Of a DNA stretch of 64,000 nucleotides, positions 33,126-40,621 are shown in pieces. Both the position numbers and the translations under genes were made by a program. The notes under the pieces are model-generated. The model was not told the DNA's origin, searched no databases, and saw only the letters and a program-made list of their open reading frames with translations. Position 1 is the stretch's first letter. Every line of letters starts with the position of its first letter. Origin of the DNA: Pseudomonadota bacterium (GTDB lineage Bacteria; Pseudomonadota; Gammaproteobacteria; Burkholderiales; Burkholderiaceae_C); contig CAUJIM010000067.1 of NCBI GenBank assembly GCA_963205335.1, positions 1 to 64,000 on the forward strand, in the 5' to 3' direction.

Positions 33126-34805
33126 CTATTCACTGCGGGCGTCTTCCTGAGCCTGCAACTCGCGCCACTGAATCTTTCCATTCAAGGCCTTGGGCAGTTC
33201 GCTGACAAATTCAACGCTGCGTGGATACTTGTAAGCGGCCATTCGCTCCTTGGACCAGGAAATGATATCGGACTCACTCGCTTGGGCGCCGGGCTTGAGC
33301 ACGACCAGCGCCTTCGCAGTCTCACCACGATAGGCGTCCTTCTTCCCAATGACGCAAGCTTCGGAAATGGCAGGATGCTCATACAGCTTGTTCTCTACTT
33401 CGGAAGGCCAAATTTTGAAGCCAGAGGCGTTGATCATCCGCTTGAGACGGTCAGCCATATAGTGGTAGCCGTCTGGATCGCGATACCCTATGTCGCCCGT
33501 TCTGAAATACCTGCTTCCATCGATGTCAATGAAAGAGTTTTTCGTCTCCTCTTCCTTTTCCCAGTAGCCCTTGAAAACCTGAGGGCCGCGAATCAGAATT
33601 TCCCCCATTTCCTCTACGTCCCGCAACTGTCCACTCTCCGGGTCCGCGATCAAGACGCTGGTATTGAAGAACGGAATGCCAAGGCATTGGCGCTTGGGTC
33701 GGCTCAGGGGGTTCACGATGGCCGCCGCGGCAGTTTCGGTGAGGCCGTAGCCCTCGATGAAGTGAATGCCTAAGGTTTGGTGAATCTTGTCAGCCAAACC
33801 CTGCGGCATCGAGGCGCCACCAAACAGCACGCATGAAAGGCTGGAGAGGTCATGCTTGACATGCTCATCGTTCACCAGAAGGTCGACCAGAGCGGTGGGC
33901 GCTATTGCGGCGTGCCTGACACGATAGCGTGCGATCAGTTGCGCGGCGATGCTTCTATCCCATCTCGGCTGTACGACGATCGTTGCGCCGGCCAGCAATG
34001 GAACGTTGACGGAATGAGAAAGTCCCGATCCGTGAGACATCGGTGCAACGCCAAGGCAAACCGATGCAGAAGTGAGGCCGTACCAATAGCCGCCCCCTTG
34101 CGCCGTATGCATGAACGAACTGTGCGAATGCATGCAGCCTTTCGGAACCCCGGTGGAGCCCGAGGTGTAAGGCAGGATGGCAAGGTCGTCGCTGGTGGCC
34201 TGAGGTGCTCGTGCTTGGACGTCGAAACCAATCGCCTCCTTCCACGGTGTGCACCCACTGACTTCACTATCGACACTAGTGATCCACGAGGGCAGAGAAA
34301 ACTCGGCAACTTCGGGAAGGTGGTCGCCATACCCTGTGGTCACGATCGAGCGAACGGCCGTCCCGTTCGCGGCGGAAACCGCTATCTCTGCTAGGTCGCG
34401 AGCGGCCACCAGTACGGTGGCCCCGGCGTCACGCAGTACGGTGCGCAACTCATCAACCCCGTACATGGGGCTTACGGGCACAACCACTGCATCTGCGCGC
34501 AAAATCCCCGCATAGGCGATGAGCCATTGGGGACAGTTCTGCATATACACGGCGACCCGGTCGCCGCGACAAACGCCGGCGCGGTGCTGGAGCCAGCCGG
34601 CGAAGCGCTGAGCCAGGTCCATCCACTGGCGGTAAGAGATGTCTTGCCCGAAATACGCAATGGCCGGGCGGTCGCCGAAGCGACTGGCCGAATGCGCCAA
34701 ATTGTCGAAAAGGGTGTTTTCCGCCACCCGGAAAGTGCGCGGAAGATAGGGCGGCCAATAGGCATCTGTACCAGCGCCTGACTTCATCTGCGGGTTCATA
34801 TTCAT
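33126..34805 (-). CDS. Acyl- or aryl-CoA ligase (AMP-binding superfamily)
   Basis: 559 residues from ATG 34805 (MNMNPQMKSG), chosen because AAGGAAA lies at a good distance; the frame continues upstream without a better site. Adenylation motifs are LPYTSGSTGVPKGCM (P-loop), IEGYGLTETAAA, YFRTGDIGYRDPDGYHYMAD and the final Lys in LPKALNGKIQWREL. It activates a carboxylic acid to its CoA ester, the first step for the neighbouring beta-oxidation genes. Substrate is unknown; the closest style is medium-chain or aryl acid ligases. Confidence 0.9.
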   Translation of the reverse strand: MNMNPQMKSGAGTDAYWPPYLPRTFRVAENTLFDNLAHSASRFGDRPAIAYFGQDISYRQWMDLAQRFAGWLQHRAGVCRGDRVAVYMQNCPQWLIAYAGILRADAVVVPVSPMYGVDELRTVLRDAGATVLVAARDLAEIAVSAANGTAVRSIVTTGYGDHLPEVAEFSLPSWITSVDSEVSGCTPWKEAIGFDVQARAPQATSDDLAILPYTSGSTGVPKGCMHSHSSFMHTAQGGGYWYGLTSASVCLGVAPMSHGSGLSHSVNVPLLAGATIVVQPRWDRSIAAQLIARYRVRHAAIAPTALVDLLVNDEHVKHDLSSLSCVLFGGASMPQGLADKIHQTLGIHFIEGYGLTETAAAAIVNPLSRPKRQCLGIPFFNTSVLIADPESGQLRDVEEMGEILIRGPQVFKGYWEKEEETKNSFIDIDGSRYFRTGDIGYRDPDGYHYMADRLKRMINASGFKIWPSEVENKLYEHPAISEACVIGKKDAYRGETAKALVVLKPGAQASESDIISWSKERMAAYKYPRSVEFVSELPKALNGKIQWRELQAQEDARSE

Positions 34806-35050
34806 GTCATTTCCTTGCGCTAATAGATCGCATCTACGATTGATCTCGGGCAGTGCTTGTGAGCGCCGAACGTGCCGGATCACGGTCGGGATTTTCATAA
34901 CCGCACTGCATCAAAATCGATCTAGAACGTTTTCAGGAGGTTGGTTCTGGTACAGATCGGCCGCCGGTCGGTCTCGCCGTCATGCGGCGATGCCCGACCG
35001 TCGCTGAAACTGAAGCCTGGGTCGGCAGCAGTTGTCAATCAGTACTGGCG

Positions 35051-36034
35051 TTAATCGAGTTTGACGCCCGATGTCTTCACCAGTTTGGCGATGATTGGTG
35101 AGCTTGCGTCGAACGCTTTGCGGGTATTCACGCTGCTGTCACCAGCGCCGCGCATGCCATAAGTTTGGAATCGTGCCTTCAGTTGCGTTGACTGGACGGC
35201 CTCCCGTGCGGCCGCTTCGATTCTTGCAGCCACCGGAGCGGGCACACCTGCCGGCATCAGCATCATGATGCCGCCCATGATTCGGAACTCCTCGTCGGCC
35301 AGCCCAGCTTCTGCAAAGGTGGGTGTGTCGGGCATTTGCGGCAATCTCTGGGGCCCCGTTATGGCGAGGGCATTCATGCGGCCAGACGTAATATAGGGTG
35401 CCGCGGAGCCATAAATGGAGAGCCCCCAAGAGATATGGCCTCCCATGATGTCTTGGAGCATGGGACCTTCTCCCTTGTAGGGTACGTGGGTCATGTCCAG
35501 TTTGCGCGAGAGGCTCAGGTACTCGCTGAGCAGGTGGCCGGCGGATCCGGTGCTGTACGAGCCGTAGCTGACCTTGCCCCGATTGGCCATTGCCCACTTA
35601 AGAAATTCCGGAAGAGTCTTGACTGGCACATCCTTGTTGACGACGAGCGCAAGGTCGGCGTCGCAGATTTGTGTGACAAAGCTCAGATCACGCGTAACGT
35701 CGTAAGCAATCTTCGGGAACAGGTGCGGCATGTAGAGGATGGGCGTGCTGTGCGTCAGAAGCAGCGTAGTGCCATCCGCGGGTGCGCGTGCCACGGCCTG
35801 GGCCGCGAGCATGCCGGAAGCCCCGGCCTTGCTTTCCACGACAATCGTAGTTCCCAGTGCTTTCCCCATCAGGGTGGAAAGTTCGCGGCCGAGCACGTCG
35901 ACCGCGCCGCCCGGTGGCACCGACAGAACCAAAGTCGTGATCTTGTTCGACGGGGTCTGGGCCAAAGTCCCGCCGGCGGCGAGCAGGCCGGCACTTGCGA
36001 GCAAACTTCTGCGGGAAATCATTGTGGAATTCAT
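35051..36034 (-). CDS. Bug/TctC-family periplasmic solute-binding protein
   Basis: 327 residues. A signal peptide with twin Arg (ISRRSLLASAGLLAAGG) is followed by the Bug fold (VLSVPPGGAVDVLGRELSTL, ESKAGASGMLAAQAVARAPA, HVPYKGEGPMLQDIMGGHIS). Bug proteins bind carboxylated compounds for tripartite TctAB transporters or for sensing; no TctAB genes are near. Its place inside the acyl-CoA gene set suggests it binds the pathway substrate. Confidence 0.92.
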   Translation of the reverse strand: MNSTMISRRSLLASAGLLAAGGTLAQTPSNKITTLVLSVPPGGAVDVLGRELSTLMGKALGTTIVVESKAGASGMLAAQAVARAPADGTTLLLTHSTPILYMPHLFPKIAYDVTRDLSFVTQICDADLALVVNKDVPVKTLPEFLKWAMANRGKVSYGSYSTGSAGHLLSEYLSLSRKLDMTHVPYKGEGPMLQDIMGGHISWGLSIYGSAAPYITSGRMNALAITGPQRLPQMPDTPTFAEAGLADEEFRIMGGIMMLMPAGVPAPVAARIEAAAREAVQSTQLKARFQTYGMRGAGDSSVNTRKAFDASSPIIAKLVKTSGVKLD

Positions 36035-36175
36035 ATACGTCTCCTGATATTTCTTAAATGGTTGAGGCAGGCAGGCTTCAACTAGCTAATTGCTGGTAGA
36101 TGTCGTGCCTGTCGGGGTTGAAGTTTTCCTATGCAGCGCGAGTGCGGAGCAGTCGCGCGCGACCGGTACCAATGG

Positions 36176-36994
36176 TCAGGCGCCGCCAGAAACCAGAATC
36201 GTCTGGCCGGAGATGTAGTCGGATTCGGGCATGCAGTACATGGCGACGGCGCCGGCTGCCTCGTGCGCATGGCCGGGTCGACCGAGGGGGCAACGCTGAG
36301 AGAAGGCCTGCACCGCGTGCGGACCCACACCAACCGCGAGCTTCCGGCCTTCGATTTCGATCGTTTTCGCCTCGGTCGTCGGTTCCGTAAGGCGGGTCTC
36401 AATCCACCCGAAGGCGACGCAGTTGACGTTAACCTTGAGGCGTCCCCACTCCTTCGACAGCGTTTTCGTCAGGCCAATGATTCCTGCCTTCGCTGCGCTG
36501 TAATTGGTCTGGCCCGGGTTTCCATTGATCCCCGAGCTGGAGGAAATGTTCACCACCTTGCGGAAGACCTCGCGGCCCTCTGCGGCTTCTTTCTTGGCAG
36601 CTGCGCTGATCACCGGATATGCGGCGCGCAGAATTCGGAACGGTGCCGTCAAGTGGCAATCCAGAATGGCATGCCACTGCTCGTCGGTCATCTTCTGAAT
36701 GACAGCGTCCCAAGTGTAGCCCGCATTGTTGACGATGATGTCAATGCCGTTGTAATTTTCCACCGCGGTTCGAATGAACCGGTCGGCGAAGTCGGGGGCG
36801 GTGACGCTGCCGACACAAGGCACTGCCTCACCGCCATTCGCCTTGATTGCGGCGACCGTCTCATGCGCCGGTTCTGCATCAAGGTCGTTGATGACAAGTC
36901 GAGCCCCTTCGCTTGCCAGTTGGAAGGCCAGGCTTTGGCCGATACCCCGGCCCGATCCGGTGATCAGTGCCACTTTTCCGTCAAGTTTTCCCAT
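36176..36994 (-). CDS. Short-chain dehydrogenase/reductase (3-hydroxyacyl-CoA dehydrogenase type)
   Basis: 272 residues. Nucleotide-binding TGSGRGIG (13-20), NNAG at 89-92, the Ser region NISSSSGING (149-158), catalytic Tyr165 and Lys169 in NYSAAKAG. It resembles FabG-like and HSD17B4-like enzymes that oxidise 3-hydroxyacyl-CoA with NAD+. It lies between a Bug protein and two MaoC-fold hydratase genes, so it probably carries out the third step of beta-oxidation. Confidence 0.88.
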   Translation of the reverse strand: MGKLDGKVALITGSGRGIGQSLAFQLASEGARLVINDLDAEPAHETVAAIKANGGEAVPCVGSVTAPDFADRFIRTAVENYNGIDIIVNNAGYTWDAVIQKMTDEQWHAILDCHLTAPFRILRAAYPVISAAAKKEAAEGREVFRKVVNISSSSGINGNPGQTNYSAAKAGIIGLTKTLSKEWGRLKVNVNCVAFGWIETRLTEPTTEAKTIEIEGRKLAVGVGPHAVQAFSQRCPLGRPGHAHEAAGAVAMYCMPESDYISGQTILVSGGA

Positions 36995-37024
36995 TGTCTC
37001 AGCCCTTCTGAATGGATAGATGTC

Positions 37025-37441
37025 TCAAAGCGCGACGATGGCGCCACCAAGAATCTTGGTTTCACCGTATTGATTGGCTGATTTCAGCTCGAGCTTCACG
37101 AGGGTTTCGCCATCAACCTCGTACTTTTCAACCACTTTCCCGGTGCAGGTGATCTGATTGCCCAGATGAGTAATGCCGCTGAAGCGGACATCAAAGGAGC
37201 GAATGTTCCTTTGATCAACCCATTGCGTCAGCAGGCGGCCCAGATATGCCATGCCCAACATGCCGTGGGCGAAGACGTCTGGCATGCCGCCTTGGCGTGC
37301 GAAGTCGATGTCGATGTGCATCGGGTTGTAGTCGCCAGAAGCACCACCGAACAAAAACAACGTGGTTCGGTTGATCGCGGGAAATTGAAGCGGAGGCAGG
37401 TTGTCGCCGACCTCAATACTGTTTAGTTCGAGTTTGGTCAT
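37025..37441 (-). CDS. MaoC-like enoyl-CoA hydratase, catalytic subunit
   Basis: 138 residues from ATG 37441 with CAGGAG upstream; the extension to 37462 overlaps the neighbour. Hot-dog fold with the hydratase-2 motif GDYNPMHIDIDFA: Asp37 and His42 are the expected catalytic pair, and FAHGMLGMAYLGRLLTQW follows. The adjacent gene encodes a second MaoC-fold protein without the His. Together they look like a heteromeric hydratase, as in steroid-CoA degradation of actinobacteria (ChsH1/ChsH2, recalled). Confidence 0.85.
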   Translation of the reverse strand: MTKLELNSIEVGDNLPPLQFPAINRTTLFLFGGASGDYNPMHIDIDFARQGGMPDVFAHGMLGMAYLGRLLTQWVDQRNIRSFDVRFSGITHLGNQITCTGKVVEKYEVDGETLVKLELKSANQYGETKILGGAIVAL

Positions 37442-37458
37442 GGGGAGCTCCTGTGGCC

Positions 37459-37905
37459 TCATCGGTTGCGATGGACCATGGATTTGCGCACATCGGCGAC
37501 GTGTTCGCCGCGCTGGTTGGTGATCCTGGATTCCAGAACCACGAAGCTCAAAGCGCCTTCCTTCTTGTCGTAGACGTCAATCACTTTGGTCGCGAAGTGC
37601 AGCGTGTCCCCTGCGTACGCCATGGCACGGTAGGTGAACGACTGTTCGCCGTGAAGCATGCGTTGAAGCGTAATTCCAGCCTTTTCGCGCCAGGCGCCGT
37701 GGCTCGCTGGGCGATAGATTTCCGCGGAGAAAAGGTAGGTCGGCGGGAGCGGCAAAGCCGGGTGGCCAGCCTCCGCTGCGGCCGATTCGTCGAAGTAAAC
37801 CGGATCGGTTTCGCCAATGGCTTTGGCGAAAAAGCGCAGCTGGTTCGCGTCCGGCTTGTGGGAGAACGGCGGAAGCTCCAGTCCAATAATGCTCTTGTCA
37901 ATCAT
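37459..37905 (-). CDS. MaoC-fold hydratase partner, non-catalytic
   Basis: 148 residues. The N-terminal FAS1-dehydratase/MaoC-type fold is seen from RFFAKAIGETDPVYFDESAA and PLPPTYLFSAEIY. At the position of the catalytic His (D-x4-H) it has GETDPVYFD, without His, so it is probably a structural partner for the protein encoded next (37025-37441). Seventeen bases separate the two genes. Confidence 0.82.
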   Translation of the reverse strand: MIDKSIIGLELPPFSHKPDANQLRFFAKAIGETDPVYFDESAAAEAGHPALPLPPTYLFSAEIYRPASHGAWREKAGITLQRMLHGEQSFTYRAMAYAGDTLHFATKVIDVYDKKEGALSFVVLESRITNQRGEHVADVRKSMVHRNR

Positions 37906-37926
37906 GAGTTTCTTATGAGGTTCACG

Positions 37927-39111
37927 TCAGTTCTTCTGATAAACCGTGACAACGCAGGCGCCGCCGAGGCCGAGGTTGTGCTGCAATGCAGTTTTTGCGC
38001 CGGCGACTTGCCGCTCTTTTGCATCTCCGCGCAGTTGCAGAGTGAGTTCGTAGCATTGAGCGAGACCGGTGGCGCCGAGGGGATGGCCCTTGGAAAGCAA
38101 GCCTCCCGACGGGTTGGTGACGTACTTTCCGCCATACGTGTTATCGCCATCCAGCACGAACTTTTCGCCTTCACCTTCGCCACACAAGCCGAGTGCTTCG
38201 TATGAAATGAGCTCGTTGTGCGCAAAGCAGTCATGCAACTCGACGACGTCAATGTCTTCTGGCCCAATGCCGGCTTGCTCGTAAGCTTGTTTTGCGGCTG
38301 CTTTCGCCATGTCCCAGCCGACCAGTTGGATTGGGTTCTTGCTTTCAAGAATGCCTGCGGGGTCCGTGGTGATGGCTTGGCCGGCGATCTTGACGTCCGT
38401 GCGCAATCCATTCCGTTTTGCGAATTCTTCAGAGACCACAATGGCGGCTGCGGCCCCGCAAGTAGGAGGGCAGGCCATCGAGCGAGTCATTACGCCGGGC
38501 CACATGACTTTCTCGTTCATCACGTCTTCGACGCTGACGATGCTCCTGAAGACGGCCTTCGGGTTGTTCGCGGCATGCCGGCTTGCCTTGGCTCGGATGG
38601 CTGCGAAGGTTTCCATCTTGGTGCCGTACTTTTTCATGTGGGTCAGTCCGGCGGCACCGAACAGTCGCAATGCGGGCGGGATGTCAATGGTTCCCAACAC
38701 CTCTGCGATGACAGCATTAAAGTCTTCGAGTGGCACCGGCCGGTCGGTCCATGGGGTCGAAATGGCACCCGGCGCCATTTGCTCGAAGCCGACAGCCAGC
38801 GCCACATCGCAAACGCCGCTTGAGACTGCTTGCCGGGCCAGGAACAGGGCGCTCGATCCGGTCGCACAGTTGTTGTTGACGTTGAAAACTGGGATGCCGG
38901 TCATGCCGACGCGGTACAGAGCTTTCTGCCCGCAAGTCGAATTTCCCGACACGTAACCGGCAAAGGCTTGTTGAACCTTGTCGTAGGACAGTCCGGCGTC
39001 CGCCAAGGCCTCGTTGACCGCTTCGGCGGCCATCACGTGGTAGTGCGGCGACGTCCCAGGCTTCATGAACGGGATCATTCCCACGCCAGCTATATAAGTA
39101 TTGCTGCTCAT
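37927..39111 (-). CDS. SCP-x-type thiolase (lipid-transfer protein family)
   Basis: 394 residues. Thiolase-fold enzyme with nucleophile region NNNCATGSSALFLARQA, second-site ELHDCFAHNELISYE, GGLLSKGHPLGATG and the terminal HNLGLGGACVVTVY. This subgroup (SCP-x, non-decarboxylating thiolase-like) handles bulky or branched 3-ketoacyl-CoA esters in sterol or aryl-acid side-chain cleavage. It often needs a DUF35 partner, which is not seen next to it here. Confidence 0.88.
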   Translation of the reverse strand: MSSNTYIAGVGMIPFMKPGTSPHYHVMAAEAVNEALADAGLSYDKVQQAFAGYVSGNSTCGQKALYRVGMTGIPVFNVNNNCATGSSALFLARQAVSSGVCDVALAVGFEQMAPGAISTPWTDRPVPLEDFNAVIAEVLGTIDIPPALRLFGAAGLTHMKKYGTKMETFAAIRAKASRHAANNPKAVFRSIVSVEDVMNEKVMWPGVMTRSMACPPTCGAAAAIVVSEEFAKRNGLRTDVKIAGQAITTDPAGILESKNPIQLVGWDMAKAAAKQAYEQAGIGPEDIDVVELHDCFAHNELISYEALGLCGEGEGEKFVLDGDNTYGGKYVTNPSGGLLSKGHPLGATGLAQCYELTLQLRGDAKERQVAGAKTALQHNLGLGGACVVTVYQKN

Positions 39112-39141
39112 AAACTTCCTTAAATCTTTTTTGGGGGGTGA

Positions 39142-40281
39142 TTACAGTTTTCGCGCAATCAGTTCGCGCATCACTTCATTGCTTCCGCCGTAGATCCGGC
39201 TAATGCGCATATCGACGAATGCGCGGGCAATGGGATATTCGAGCATGTAGCCGTAGCCGCCATGCAGTTGCACCATGTCATCCAGGCACTTCCATAGCGT
39301 TTCGGTTGCATGCAGCTTTGCAATAGCTGATTCCTCCAGCGTGAGTTTGCGAGCCATGTGTTGGTCCAGGTAATGGTCCACCATGGTCCGCAACGCAACA
39401 CTCTGCGCCTTCACGTCGGCCAGTTTGAATTTGGTATTCTGGAAATCCCAGACGGTTTGGCCGAACGCTTTGCGTTCTTTCACGTATTCGAGCGTCAGGC
39501 TCAGGAGGTGTTCCAGCTTTGCGGCCGCCCCGACTGCGATGACGAAGCGCTCTTGGGGAAGCTCCTCCATGAGGTAGGCAAAGCCTTTTCCTTCCTCGCC
39601 AAGCAAATTGGAGGCTGGTACGCGTACGTTTTCAAAGAACAGTTCCGCCGTGTCTTGTGCGCGCAGGCCCACCTTCTCTAGCTTCCGACCGCGCCTAAAT
39701 CCCTCCCGGTCGGCCTCCACGACCAGCAGGCTGACTCCCTTGGCGCCTGCTGATGGATTCGTCTTGACAACGACCACCATCAGGTCGGCGAGCAGGCCAT
39801 TGCTGATGAATGTCTTGCTTCCGTTGATGACGTATTCATCACCTTGACGCTCGGCAGTGGTTCGGATGGCCTTGACGTCCGATCCCCCGCCCGACTCGGT
39901 CATCGCCACTGCGAGGATTTTTTGCCCAGCGCAGATCGCAGGCAACCAGCGTTGCTTCTGCTCGCTTGTGCCCAGCCGATTGATATACGGAGCCACGATG
40001 TCCGAATGGAGGCTTAGCGAGAAGCCGGTGACGCCGGCGCGAGCCAACTCCTCTGCGATGACGGCACTGTGGCCGAAATCGCCATCGGAGCCACCGAATT
40101 CGCTCGGCAGCATGGGGCAAAGCAGGCCTTCCTTACCCGCCTTCAGCCATATCTCGCGCGACACCATGCCGTCTCGCTCCCAGCGTTCTTGGTTGGGCAC
40201 GCACTCCCGCTCGAGAAAACGCCGCACGGTGTCGCGGAACATTTCGTGATCTTCGCGATAGACGCTTCGCTTTATTTGCAT
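39142..40281 (-). CDS. Acyl-CoA dehydrogenase
   Basis: 379 residues, full length. FAD-binding and family motifs include VAMTESGGGSDVKAIRTTAE, INGSKTFISNGLLADLMVVV, GRKLEKVGLRAQDTAELFFE and YGYMLEYPIARAFVDMRISR; the Glu in IYGGSNEVMRELIAR is the expected base. It desaturates an acyl-CoA at alpha-beta. First gene of a set reading leftwards to 32211 (dehydrogenase, thiolase, two hydratases, SDR, Bug, ligase, hydrolase). Confidence 0.92.
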   Translation of the reverse strand: MQIKRSVYREDHEMFRDTVRRFLERECVPNQERWERDGMVSREIWLKAGKEGLLCPMLPSEFGGSDGDFGHSAVIAEELARAGVTGFSLSLHSDIVAPYINRLGTSEQKQRWLPAICAGQKILAVAMTESGGGSDVKAIRTTAERQGDEYVINGSKTFISNGLLADLMVVVVKTNPSAGAKGVSLLVVEADREGFRRGRKLEKVGLRAQDTAELFFENVRVPASNLLGEEGKGFAYLMEELPQERFVIAVGAAAKLEHLLSLTLEYVKERKAFGQTVWDFQNTKFKLADVKAQSVALRTMVDHYLDQHMARKLTLEESAIAKLHATETLWKCLDDMVQLHGGYGYMLEYPIARAFVDMRISRIYGGSNEVMRELIARKL

Positions 40282-40621
40282 AGGTGCCTTTCTTTGGAAA
40301 TGGCTCGCAATTTCTTGGGGTGTAGGACAGCCCTGTCAAAAGGAGATGACAAGATGCCTATTGCTCTCGGATGAATTGTTTCGGACCGCATCTGCCTGCG
40401 CCCAGCGCAGAGATGTCGGCTTTAGAAACGGATGTCGGGGCCGCTGGCGGATTGGCGCCTTGCGCTAGGTTGTGTGCGGGCGCCCGCCCACTTTCCGGCG
40501 AATGCTTGCCAAATTGACTTGGGCGGTGAAGCCTTCATCTGCGCCTTTCTTTAGTCGTCGTCGATGCAGAACAAGCATAACGCAGAAAAGCGGAGCTACC
40601 CCCCCCCGCATCGAGGGGGGG
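40282..40621. other. Intergenic region upstream of the acyl-CoA operon
   Basis: 340 bp without a gene. It should contain the promoter of the leftward acyl-CoA operon. A small inverted repeat GACAGCCCTGTC (40326-40337) lies 45 bp upstream of the dehydrogenase start and is a candidate operator. The right end carries the homopolymer hairpin listed at 40599-40621. No convincing -10/-35 pair was found. Confidence 0.45.
40599..40621 (-). terminator. C9/G7 homopolymer hairpin after the LuxR gene
   Basis: A run of nine C (40599-40607) and a run of seven G (40615-40621) face each other over GCATCGA, directly at the 3' end of the LuxR-type gene read leftwards. The strong stem and moderately T-rich sequence beyond it on the minus strand make it a plausible terminator. 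Such runs are prone to slippage and sequencing error. Confidence 0.5.
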
